64,000 bases of DNA from CAJMSU01 sp964650315. Its GTDB lineage: Bacteria > Bacillota_I > Bacilli_A > RF39 > UBA660. Positions 49,819-57,339 of this stretch are shown here, in pieces. The stretch covers positions 1 through 64,000 of the forward strand of contig CAZYQE010000004.1 of assembly GCA_964650315.1 (NCBI GenBank), given 5' to 3'. The translations under genes and the position numbers were made by a program. Numbering within the stretch: the first letter of the stretch is position 1; the number at the start of each line of letters is the position of its first letter. Under the pieces are notes generated by a model that made no database searches, was not told where the DNA came from, and worked only from the letters and a program-made list of their open reading frames with translations.

Positions 49819-49834
49819 TGTTCCACGTGAAACA
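49819..49834. other. parS site 3
   Basis: TGTTCCACGTGAAACA again, the third parS within 162 bases. Confidence 0.95.
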
Positions 49835-49845
49835 TATTAAAAGTA

Positions 49846-49874
49846 TTTACAAATACAAATAAATATAATAGAAT
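49846..49874 (+). promoter_or_regulatory. Sigma-A type promoter for SRP RNA
   Basis: TTTACA (49846-49851), 17 bases, TAGAAT (49869-49874). The start falls at the 5' arm of the SRP RNA stem. Confidence 0.8.
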
Positions 49875-49878
49875 ATAT

Positions 49879-49953
49879 ACGTGCAATAAAAGTGATGGAA
49901 CCAGGTCAGAATCGGAAGATAGCAGCCTTAACATTTAACTTTTATGTGCACGT
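49879..49953 (+). ncRNA. ffs: Signal recognition particle RNA, small (4.5S) type
   Basis: The RNA folds as one long hairpin: the ends ACGTGCA...AAAAGT and ACTTTTATGTGCACGT pair, and the apex carries the universal SRP signature GGAACCAGGTCAGAAT, a CGGAAG tetraloop segment, then ATAGCAGCC. It binds Ffh for co-translational targeting. At about 75 bases it is the short form without the Alu domain, unlike the 270-base scRNA of B. subtilis. It ends in eight T (49953-49960). In B. subtilis scr is between tadA and dnaX; here it precedes tadA. Confidence 0.93.
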
Positions 49954-49972
49954 TTTTTTTGGAGTTGATAAT

Positions 49973-50422
49973 ATGAATTTAAAATATATGGATATTGCTA
50001 TTAAAGAAGCAGAGAAAGCTTTAAAAAATGATGAAGTTCCTGTGGGTTGTGTAATAGTAAAAGATGATCAAATAATAGCAAAAGCTTATAATCAAAAAGA
50101 AAAATATAATTTAGTTACTAAACATGCTGAATTAATTGCTATAGAAAAGGCTTCAAAAAAAATAAATAACTGGAGGTTAAATGGTTGTGATATATATATT
50201 ACATTAGAACCGTGTCCTATGTGTGCTAGTGCTATAAAACAATCTAGAATTAATAATATTTATTGTGGATTATCTAATTTAGATACTGAAAATATTAAAA
50301 TAGTTAATAAAATATTAGAAAAAGATAAAAATAATAAATCTGTTAAAATATATAATAATTTAACTGTGGATAAAATAAAATTAATAATGAATAATTTCTT
50401 TGAAAAACAAAGAAAAAAGTGA
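49973..50422 (+). CDS. tadA: tRNA-specific adenosine deaminase
   Basis: Deaminates A34 to inosine in tRNA-Arg(ACG). The 149-residue zinc enzyme has KHAELIAI (His51 ligand, Glu53 catalytic) and EPCPMCAS (Cys81, Cys84). The ATG at 49973 has GGAG eight bases upstream; longer upstream reading would run through the SRP RNA and is rejected. The GGAG lies directly after the T-run that ends the SRP RNA, so expression needs read-through or a promoter not recognised. TadA is normally essential, so it is presumably expressed. Confidence 0.95.
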   Translation: MNLKYMDIAIKEAEKALKNDEVPVGCVIVKDDQIIAKAYNQKEKYNLVTKHAELIAIEKASKKINNWRLNGCDIYITLEPCPMCASAIKQSRINNIYCGLSNLDTENIKIVNKILEKDKNNKSVKIYNNLTVDKIKLIMNNFFEKQRKK

Positions 50423-50440
50423 AAAGAAATCTTTTAAATA

Positions 50441-50449
50441 TGGTATAAT
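50441..50449 (+). promoter_or_regulatory. Extended -10 promoter for the dnaX operon
   Basis: TGGTATAAT, an extended -10 about 23 bases before the dnaX ATG. No clear -35. Confidence 0.5.
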
Positions 50450-50471
50450 ATAAGAAGAGGAGGTTATGACA

Positions 50472-52133
50472 ATGTATCAAGCTTTATATAGAAAATATAG
50501 ACCTCAAACTTTTGATGATGTAGTAGGACAAGATGTAATCGTAAAAACTTTAAAAAATGCTATTAAAAATCATAAAAATGGACATGCTTATTTATTTTTT
50601 GGTCCAAGAGGTACAGGAAAAACTACAATTTCTAAGATATTTGCTAGAGCAGTTAATTGTACTGATTCTAAAGATGGTAATCCTTGTGGAAAGTGCGATA
50701 ATTGTAAGAAATCTATTGAAAAAGAATGTGTTGATATAATTGAAATGGATGCTGCTTCTAATAATGGAGTAGAGGAAATAAGAGAATTACGTAATAAAAT
50801 TTCTTTAGTACCAGCAGAATTAACTTATAAAGTATATATAATAGATGAAGTGCATATGTTATCAACTGGAGCTTTTAATGCATTATTAAAAACTTTAGAA
50901 GAACCTCCAGAACATGCAATATTTATACTTGCTACAACAAACCAACAAAAAATACCAGAAACTATTATATCTAGATGTCAGTGTTTCTCATTTAAAAGAA
51001 TATCTAATGATGAAATAGTGAGTAATCTTAAGAAAATATGTAAATCTGAAAAGATTAAAGTAGAAAATGAAGTTTTAGAAGAAATAGCTTTATCATCTGA
51101 TGGTGGTATGAGAGATTCTATTGGTAGTTTAGATAAGTTATCTTCTTATAATTCAGATAAGATCACATACGATGATTATATAGAAATAAATGAATTATTA
51201 ATAAAAAGTGAATTAAAAGATTTCTGTGATTCTATATATAGTTCTGATATAAAGAAAGTATTAGAAATTATAAATAATATTAATAATAGTGGAAAAAATT
51301 TAATTCAAGTATTATCTCAAATTATGTATTATTTAAGAGATAATATAGTAAATTACTATTTAGATAAGAAAAATAGTGATTTAGATGATGATAAAAAGAT
51401 ATGTTATGAAAAGCTAGTTAATATAATTAACGAAAAAATGTTCGATATAAAAAACAGTAGTAATCCAAAAGTGTACATTGAGGTGTTATTACTTAAATTT
51501 ATAGAAGAAAATAGTGATAAAATTATTTCCCAGGAAATAAAATTAGACGAAAAAAAAATTATTTCCCAAGAAAAAGAGCAAAAAACTACAAAAAAAGAAG
51601 AAAAACCAGTTAAAAAAGAAAAAAAGATAGAAAAACCAAAGAAAATAATCAAAGGTACTAAAATATTAAATATTAAAGATATTATGGATGTTAGAGTCAA
51701 TAATACTTTAGCAACTGCTAATAAAAAGATATTAAATGAAGAAAAAGAAAAGTTAAATAAGTTAAATGATTATACATTTGATCAAAAAATAGGTTATTTA
51801 GTATGTGAAATACTTAATTCTAAGTTTAGAGTAGTTTCTGATGAAAGTATTGTTATGAGTTATGAATATGATTCAATTGTGGATCAAAACTTAGAAAATA
51901 TTGAAAATATGGAAAAAATTTACAATAAAATAACTAAATCTGATAAGAATTTTGCCATTATAAGTGATAAAGAGTGGGATAATTATAAAAATAATTATAT
52001 AAAAATGTTAAAAGATGGTAAAAAAATGGAAATTAAAGAAGAACCTGAGAAGGTCTTTGATAAAGAAGAAAGTGATGATATAATATCAAGTGATACGATT
52101 GATCTATTTGGTGATATTGTGGAAGTTGAATAG
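50472..52133 (+). CDS. dnaX: DNA polymerase III tau subunit
   Basis: Clamp-loader motor and organiser of the replisome. The 553-residue protein has Walker A FGPRGTGKTTISK (44-51), the zinc module CGKCDNC and nearby Cys, Walker B YIIDEVHML, SRC motif IISRCQCFSF, domain III to about 355, then a Lys-rich linker and a tau-specific C-terminus ending acidic. The ATG at 50472 is eight bases after AGGAGG; another ATG six bases earlier is too close. An A9 run at 51550-51558 lies where domain III meets the linker: a one-base shortening would end translation at TAG 51628, giving a gamma-like protein of about 385 residues. Confidence 0.96.
   Translation: MYQALYRKYRPQTFDDVVGQDVIVKTLKNAIKNHKNGHAYLFFGPRGTGKTTISKIFARAVNCTDSKDGNPCGKCDNCKKSIEKECVDIIEMDAASNNGVEEIRELRNKISLVPAELTYKVYIIDEVHMLSTGAFNALLKTLEEPPEHAIFILATTNQQKIPETIISRCQCFSFKRISNDEIVSNLKKICKSEKIKVENEVLEEIALSSDGGMRDSIGSLDKLSSYNSDKITYDDYIEINELLIKSELKDFCDSIYSSDIKKVLEIINNINNSGKNLIQVLSQIMYYLRDNIVNYYLDKKNSDLDDDKKICYEKLVNIINEKMFDIKNSSNPKVYIEVLLLKFIEENSDKIISQEIKLDEKKIISQEKEQKTTKKEEKPVKKEKKIEKPKKIIKGTKILNIKDIMDVRVNNTLATANKKILNEEKEKLNKLNDYTFDQKIGYLVCEILNSKFRVVSDESIVMSYEYDSIVDQNLENIENMEKIYNKITKSDKNFAIISDKEWDNYKNNYIKMLKDGKKMEIKEEPEKVFDKEESDDIISSDTIDLFGDIVEVE
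51524..51539. other. Noc-binding-site-like palindrome inside dnaX (NBS 2)
   Basis: The same TATTTCCCAGGAAATA as at 49710. It uses the codons TCC and CAG, which this AT-rich genome otherwise appears to avoid for Ser and Gln. A second, half-degenerate copy (TATTTCCCAAGAAAAA) lies at 51560-51575. Confidence 0.65.
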
Positions 52134-52144
52134 GAGGGAAAATT

Positions 52145-52444
52145 ATGAATATTCAAGCAATGATGAAACAAGCACAAGCTATACAAAAAGATATGACTAA
52201 AGCTCAAGATGAAATCAGTAAAACTGAATTTACTGGAGAAAGTTCATTAGTAAAAGTAACTATTAAAGGAACAAAAGAAGTTACTAAGGTAGAAATTAAT
52301 AAAGATAATGATTTAGATAAAGATGATATTGAAATGTTAGAAGATATGATCTTAGTTGCTGTTAATGAAGCTAATAAAAAAGTAGATGAAATGACAGAAG
52401 AAAAATTAGGTAAGTATAGTAATATGATGCCTGGAATGTTTTAG
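52145..52444 (+). CDS. ebfC: YbaB/EbfC nucleoid-associated protein
   Basis: Small dimeric DNA-binding protein of the tweezers fold, found next to dnaX and recR in most bacteria. The 99-residue protein has MNIQAMMKQAQAIQKDMTKA at the helical N-terminus, a central beta hairpin (VKVTIKGTKEVTKVEIN), LEDMILVAVNEANKKV and ends KYSNMMPGMF, all standard. GGAGGG precedes the ATG. Confidence 0.95.
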   Translation: MNIQAMMKQAQAIQKDMTKAQDEISKTEFTGESSLVKVTIKGTKEVTKVEINKDNDLDKDDIEMLEDMILVAVNEANKKVDEMTEEKLGKYSNMMPGMF

Positions 52445-52452
52445 GTAGAAGT

Positions 52453-53049
52453 ATGTATCCAGAGAGTATTAAGAATTTAATAGAATCTTTTAAAACTTTA
52501 CCTGGTATAGGAGAAAAAACAGCTGAGAGATTAGCTTTTTCTATATTAGAATTAGAAGAAGATCAAATAAAACTGTTTTCTGAAAGTTTATTAAGTGTTA
52601 AAGAAAAAATAAAACATTGTAAGAAATGTAATACTTTAACTGAAGATGATTTATGTTTTATATGTTCTGATAATAGTAGAAGTAATGATTTATTATGTGT
52701 GGTAGAAGATACTAAAAATGTATTCTTATTTGAAAAGATGGGAGTTTTTAGTGGAAAATATCATGTGCTAGATGGATTAATATCTCCTCTTGATGGGATT
52801 AATCCAGAAGATATAGGACTTAATAAATTAATTGATAGAATCAAAGAAGAAAAGTTTAAAGAAATAATTTTTGCATTTAAACCTAGTATAGAAGGAGAAA
52901 CTACTGCATTATATATTAAAAAAATCCTAGATGGAATGGGTATTAAAGTAACTAGACTTGCTAGTGGAGTACCAATAGGTGCTGATATGGAATATGTTGA
53001 TAGTTTAACTTTAGAAAGAGCTTTAAATGATAGAAAAGAATTAGAATAA
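52453..53049 (+). CDS. recR: Recombination mediator RecR
   Basis: Works with RecF and RecO to load RecA. The 198-residue protein has the helix-hairpin-helix LPGIGEKTAERLAF, the four-Cys zinc finger (57-72, CKKCNTLTEDDLCFIC), and the TOPRIM domain with VVEDTKNVFLFEKMG, and FAFKPSIEGETTALYI followed by VTRLASGVPIGADMEYVD. Length is standard. It lies eight bases after ebfC. Confidence 0.97.
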   Translation: MYPESIKNLIESFKTLPGIGEKTAERLAFSILELEEDQIKLFSESLLSVKEKIKHCKKCNTLTEDDLCFICSDNSRSNDLLCVVEDTKNVFLFEKMGVFSGKYHVLDGLISPLDGINPEDIGLNKLIDRIKEEKFKEIIFAFKPSIEGETTALYIKKILDGMGIKVTRLASGVPIGADMEYVDSLTLERALNDRKELE

Positions 53050-53092
53050 AAATAAATAATCATCATACTATTCTATATAAGGAGAATATATG

Positions 53093-53278
53093 ATGAAAAA
53101 ATTAAAAATAATAGTAAGAAACGTAGTCTTAGCGGCATTTATATTATATGGATATAATTTAATAGCCGTTAATTTTAATATGATGGTACCAGTTAATTTT
53201 ATAACTTTAGGAAGTGTTACCTTTTTAGGGGCACCAGCATTAATTGCACTAGTACTATTTAAAATATTAATATTATGA
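53093..53278 (+). CDS. bofA: BofA-like pro-sigma-K processing inhibitor
   Basis: BofA holds the SpoIVFB protease inactive in the mother-cell-derived outer forespore membrane until sigma-K is needed. The 61-residue protein has two hydrophobic segments (about 8-28 and 36-60). The second, VPVNFITLGSVTFLGAPALI, fits the BofA pattern (PxNxxTxxxxGxLGxPG). It follows recR as in B. subtilis recR-yaaL-bofA, which is the main support since the family is short and divergent. Two adjacent ATGs exist (53090 and 53093); the second is eight bases from AAGGAG. Confidence 0.75.
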   Translation: MKKLKIIVRNVVLAAFILYGYNLIAVNFNMMVPVNFITLGSVTFLGAPALIALVLFKILIL

Positions 53279-53288
53279 GAGGTTTTAT

Positions 53289-54137
53289 ATGAAGTATACA
53301 AATAGTAAATATGACAAATTTAATGATATTACAAACAATATAATTAACTTAAATAAGATTTCTCATGCATATTTAATTGAAGTTAATAATTATGAAGAAG
53401 ATATTAAAATAGTAAAAGATTTCATAAAAAAAATATTATTTAATAAAAGTAATTTAGATAAATTATCTGAATCAGAAGAAAATAAAAGTAATTTAATAGA
53501 TCAAGATAAATATATTGATTTAACTATATTAGAATCAGATGGTGCTTGGATAAAAAAGAATCAATTACTTGAATTAAAAGATGAATATCAAAATAAATCT
53601 TTATTAGATAACAAAAAAATATATATTATAAAAGAAGCAGATAAGCTAAATCCTGCTTCTGCCAATACAATATTAAAATTTTTAGAGGAACCTGAAGAAG
53701 GAATAATTGCAATATTACTTACTAATAATAGATATAAGATATTAGATACTATTATATCTAGATGTCAGGTATTATCTTTAAAGAGTAATGATATTAACAT
53801 TGAAGTAGATGAAGATACTATATATTTATTAGATAATATATTGAAAAAAGAAGATTTATTTATTAATTATAAATCTATATATGAAAAGATTAGTGATAAA
53901 GAACTTGCTAAAGAGAAATTTAATACAATAGAAGAAATACTAGTAAATTATTTAGATTATAAAGTTTTAGATAAAGATGCCTTTAATAGTGATATAATAA
54001 AATTGTTAGAAAAAACAATCGATAAAGAAATTATTAAGATAATTTCAATAATAGAAGAGTATTTACCAAAATTAGTTTATAATGTTAATTATAAATTGTG
54101 GTTAGATGCAATATTTTCAGAATTAGTGGAGGTATAA
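53289..54137 (+). CDS. holB: DNA polymerase III delta prime subunit
   Basis: Stator of the clamp loader. The 282-residue protein is AAA+-like but without a Walker A motif, as expected for delta prime. It starts FNDITNNIINLNKISHAYLI, has YIIKEADKLNPASANTILKFLEEPEEG and the SRC motif ISRCQVLSL. In B. subtilis tmk, yaaQ and yaaR separate bofA and holB; none of them is here. Confidence 0.9.
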   Translation: MKYTNSKYDKFNDITNNIINLNKISHAYLIEVNNYEEDIKIVKDFIKKILFNKSNLDKLSESEENKSNLIDQDKYIDLTILESDGAWIKKNQLLELKDEYQNKSLLDNKKIYIIKEADKLNPASANTILKFLEEPEEGIIAILLTNNRYKILDTIISRCQVLSLKSNDINIEVDEDTIYLLDNILKKEDLFINYKSIYEKISDKELAKEKFNTIEEILVNYLDYKVLDKDAFNSDIIKLLEKTIDKEIIKIISIIEEYLPKLVYNVNYKLWLDAIFSELVEV

Positions 54138-54139
54138 GT

Positions 54140-54943
54140 ATGTATGATGTAGTCGCAGTAAGTTTTGTAGAAACTAAAAATATTTATTATTTTTCTCCTA
54201 ACCACTTAGATATAAAAAAAGGAGAAAAAGTAATTGTTGATACAGAAAATGGGTTACAATTTGGTATTGTTAAACAAGATATCAAAAAAGAAAAGAAGAA
54301 AAACTTAGTATTACCATTAAAGAATGTTGTTAGGATCGCAACAGAAGAAGATTTAGAACAAGTAGAAGAAAACAAAAAAGAAGCAGCTCCTGCTTTAAAA
54401 TATGCTAAGAAAACAGCTAAAAAATTAGATTTAAATATGAATTTTGTTGATGCGTATTATACTTTTGATAAAAGTCAGTTAGTATTATCTTTCTTAGCAG
54501 AATCAAGAGTTGATTTTAGAGAACTTGCTAAGAAATTAGCTGGTAAATATAAAACAAGAATTGAACTTAGACAAATTGGAGTTCGTGATAAATCTAAAAG
54601 AGTAGGTGGACTTGGACCTTGTGGATTATTCTTATGTTGTAATTCATTCTTAACAGATTTTAATAGTGTATCTATAAATATGGCTAAAAATCAAATGCTT
54701 GCTTTAAATCCTACTAAAATAAATGGAATTTGTGGAAGATTATTATGTTGCTTAGGATATGAAGATGATATTTATACTGATTTAAAGAAAGATATGCCAA
54801 AAATGGGTATGATGGCTGATACTGAAATGGGTATGGGTAAAGTTGTTGATATTAATGTATTTAAAGGTACATATAAAGTAGATTTAAAAGAAAAGGGAAT
54901 AGTAGAATTCTCTAAGGATAAGAAAAATGAAAAAACTAAATGA
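54140..54943 (+). CDS. ricT: PSP1-domain protein RicT (YaaT)
   Basis: RicT forms the RicAFT complex with YlbF and YmcA, which directs RNase Y cleavage and promotes sporulation, competence and biofilm formation in B. subtilis, with FeS clusters bound by its Cys. The 267-residue protein has the PSP1 C-terminal domain and the conserved Cys clusters GPCGLFLCCNSFL and GICGRLLCCLGYE. The ATG at 54140 follows GGAGG; an earlier in-frame start is inside holB. It lies directly after holB as in B. subtilis. yabA, the next gene there, is missing. Confidence 0.93.
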   Translation: MYDVVAVSFVETKNIYYFSPNHLDIKKGEKVIVDTENGLQFGIVKQDIKKEKKKNLVLPLKNVVRIATEEDLEQVEENKKEAAPALKYAKKTAKKLDLNMNFVDAYYTFDKSQLVLSFLAESRVDFRELAKKLAGKYKTRIELRQIGVRDKSKRVGGLGPCGLFLCCNSFLTDFNSVSINMAKNQMLALNPTKINGICGRLLCCLGYEDDIYTDLKKDMPKMGMMADTEMGMGKVVDINVFKGTYKVDLKEKGIVEFSKDKKNEKTK

Positions 54944-55658
54944 TTTAATTGGTTATAAAAACAGAAAAATTTATCAAGATGATAAATGTTTTTCTTTTTG
55001 TCTTGATAGTGTGTTGCTTGCTAATTTTATTAATGTTAAGAAAAATAGTAATATTTTAGATATTGGTACAGGTAATGGTGTTATTCCGTTAATTTTATCT
55101 TTAAATAGTAATAGTAAGATTACTGGAGTAGAAATACAATCTAAATTAGCAGATCTTGCTAAAGAATCAGTTAAATATAATAAATTAGAAGGCAAAATAG
55201 AAATAATTAATGCAGATATTAAAGATTTTTCTATGGATAAAAACAATTATTATGATATAATATGCTGCAATCCACCTTATTTTTTGGAAAAAAGTAGTTC
55301 TAAAACTAAAGAATCTAAGGAAGAAGCAATTGCTAGACATGAAATAAAAATAACTTTAGAAGAAATATTAAAATTATCTAAAAAGATGCTTAAGAATAAT
55401 GGTAAATTATATTTAATTCATAGAGTAGAAAGATTTGTAGAAGTAATAGATTTATATAAAAAGTATAATATAGAACCTAAAAGAGTTAGATTTATTCATA
55501 ATGATAAAGATTCAGATGCAAAACTATTCTTAATAGAAGGAACTAAGAATGGAAAAGTTGGATTAAAAATAGATAAACCTTTAATTATGTTTGAAAAAGG
55601 AGTAGAAGCAGAAGAGTATTCTAAAATAATAGAGGGGAATAAATATGAAGAAAGATAA
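54927..55658 (+). CDS. tRNA1(Val) A37 N6-methyltransferase-like protein (YabB/TrmN6)
   Basis: SAM-dependent methyltransferase of the TrmN6 family, proposed to methylate A37 of tRNA. The 243-residue protein has FCLDSVLLANFINV, the SAM loop ILDIGTGNGVIPLIL, and the N6-adenine motif CCNPPYF. It overlaps ricT by 17 bases and rsmI by 14. B. subtilis yabB-yazA-yabC matches this order with yazA lost. Substrate assignment rests on family only. Confidence 0.88.
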   Translation: MKKLNDLIGYKNRKIYQDDKCFSFCLDSVLLANFINVKKNSNILDIGTGNGVIPLILSLNSNSKITGVEIQSKLADLAKESVKYNKLEGKIEIINADIKDFSMDKNNYYDIICCNPPYFLEKSSSKTKESKEEAIARHEIKITLEEILKLSKKMLKNNGKLYLIHRVERFVEVIDLYKKYNIEPKRVRFIHNDKDSDAKLFLIEGTKNGKVGLKIDKPLIMFEKGVEAEEYSKIIEGNKYEER

Positions 55659-56469
55659 TAGTTTATATTTAATACCTACACCAATAGGTAATTTAGATGA
55701 TATAACAATAAGGTCTTTAAATACATTAAAGATGGTAGATGCTATATTATGTGAAGATACTAGAGAAACATCTAAATTATTAAAGAAGTATGAAATATCT
55801 AAAAAACTAATTAGTTGTCATGAATATAACGAAAAACAAATAAAAGACAAAGTAGTTAGTATGTTAAAAGAAGGTAAAAACTTAGGTTTAGTTACAGATC
55901 AAGGAACTCCTATTATTAGTGATCCTGGATTTGTAATAGTTAAAGAAGTAATAGATAATAACTTAAATGTTATACCTTTACCAGGTGCAACTGCTTTTGT
56001 TCCAGCTCTTATCTCATCAGGTATTTCTCCATCTCCATTTTTATTCTATGGATTTTTAAATTCTAAAGGTTCTAAACAAAAGAAAGAGTTAGAAAAACTT
56101 AGAAGTTATCCAGATACATTAATTTTTTATGAAGGTCCTCATAGAATAGTCAAGACTTTAACTAATATGTTAGATATATTTGGAGATAGAAATATAAGTG
56201 TTCATAGAGAAATATCTAAGATGTATGAAGAAATAATAAGAGGAAAAATTAGTGATTTAATTAAAAAGTGTGATAATATTAAAGGGGAAATAGTTTTAGT
56301 AGTTGAAGGTAATAAAGAAAAAGTAGATTATAGTAATCTATCAATCATTGAACATGTTAATTTATATGTAGATGATGGTATGGATGTTAAAGAAGCTATT
56401 AAATTAGTTTCTAAAGAAAGAGAGATTGCTAAATCTATTGTTTATAAAGAGTATCATATAGATAAATAG
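55645..56469 (+). CDS. rsmI: 16S rRNA (cytidine-1402) 2'-O-methyltransferase
   Basis: Methylates the ribose of C1402 at the decoding centre. The 274-residue tetrapyrrole-methylase-fold protein begins LYLIPTPIGNLDDITIRSL, has LCEDTRETSKLLKKY, LVTDQGTPIISDPG, PLPGATAFVPALISSG and FYEGPHRI, all diagnostic. It overlaps the TrmN6-like gene by 14 bases. Confidence 0.97.
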   Translation: MKKDNSLYLIPTPIGNLDDITIRSLNTLKMVDAILCEDTRETSKLLKKYEISKKLISCHEYNEKQIKDKVVSMLKEGKNLGLVTDQGTPIISDPGFVIVKEVIDNNLNVIPLPGATAFVPALISSGISPSPFLFYGFLNSKGSKQKKELEKLRSYPDTLIFYEGPHRIVKTLTNMLDIFGDRNISVHREISKMYEEIIRGKISDLIKKCDNIKGEIVLVVEGNKEKVDYSNLSIIEHVNLYVDDGMDVKEAIKLVSKEREIAKSIVYKEYHIDK

Positions 56470-56479
56470 GAGGGTTCAT

Positions 56480-56755
56480 ATGTCAAAAGAAGCTAATGAT
56501 TATTTTAAGAAAGATATAGAAGAAACATATGGTATGCCATATGATGAGTTTATAAAGTTAGATTGTGATGAGCAACATCGTTTAATAGAAAAAGCAAGAG
56601 GTACAAAATTTAAAATAGATGATAGAGCTCGCATGGATTGTGTTCCTATTGCTCCAATTACATTAGAAGAAAAAATGAAAGATATGGAAGAAAAGGTGTT
56701 AAGTAAACCTAAAAGGTTAGTAAAAAAAATAACAAATAAATTTTCTGATAAATAG
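56480..56755 (+). CDS. Conserved-looking small protein of unknown function
   Basis: A 91-residue soluble protein I do not recognise. It has a strong AGGAGGG site and lies tightly between rsmI (10-base gap) and pth (9-base gap), so it is very likely a real translated gene. The first half is acidic and helix-prone (YFKKDIEETYGMPYDEFIKL), the middle has two Cys (LDCDEQ and MDCVPIAP), and the C-terminus is Lys-rich. No membrane segment. In B. subtilis abrB and metS follow rsmI; this is not an AbrB. Confidence 0.7.
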   Translation: MSKEANDYFKKDIEETYGMPYDEFIKLDCDEQHRLIEKARGTKFKIDDRARMDCVPIAPITLEEKMKDMEEKVLSKPKRLVKKITNKFSDK

Positions 56756-56764
56756 GAGGTACTT

Positions 56765-57334
56765 ATGAAATTAATAGTAGGTCTTGGTAATCCAGGAAAA
56801 AAATATGAAAAAACAAGACATAATGTTGGTTTTAATATATTAGATAAGTATATAAACTATAAAAATGTAGATACTAAATGGAAAGAAAAGTTTAATGGTT
56901 TATATATAGAGTCTAATATTAATGTAGAAAAAGTAATTTTCTTAAAGCCTCAATCTTATATGAATTTAAGTGGAGGAGTTGTTAGAAAATTTATTGATTT
57001 CTTTAAGATAGATATTGATGATATTTTAATAATTTCTGATGATTTAGACTTAAATGTTGGTAATTATAAATTAAAAGATACTGGTACTAGTGGTGGACAT
57101 AATGGTTTAAAAGATATAGAAAGTAATATTGGTACTAAAGATTATAAAAGATTAAAAATAGGTATTTCTAATAATAAAGATATGGATACTAAAGATTATG
57201 TGCTAGGTAAATTATCTAAAGAGGATGTTAAAGTAATAGATAATTTATTTGATGAAATAAAGTTAGTGATAGACGATTATTTTAATATGGATTTTCCTTC
57301 TCTTATGAATAAATACAATCGTAAGAATAGGTGA
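56765..57334 (+). CDS. pth: Peptidyl-tRNA hydrolase
   Basis: Recycles peptidyl-tRNAs released from ribosomes. The 189-residue protein starts MKLIVGLGNPGKKYEKTRHN with the catalytic His19, then FLKPQSYMNLSGG, DDLDLNVGNYKLK and SGGHNGLKDIE. Its TGA stop overlaps the region of the mfd start (pth-mfd is the usual order). Confidence 0.97.
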   Translation: MKLIVGLGNPGKKYEKTRHNVGFNILDKYINYKNVDTKWKEKFNGLYIESNINVEKVIFLKPQSYMNLSGGVVRKFIDFFKIDIDDILIISDDLDLNVGNYKLKDTGTSGGHNGLKDIESNIGTKDYKRLKIGISNNKDMDTKDYVLGKLSKEDVKVIDNLFDEIKLVIDDYFNMDFPSLMNKYNRKNR

Positions 57335-57339
57335 TGTTT

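Noticed and set aside
49892..49972. In-frame 5' extension of tadA by 27 codons
   Set aside because: It runs through the SRP RNA apex and terminator and has no ribosome site; ATG 49973 with GGAG upstream fits the family start.
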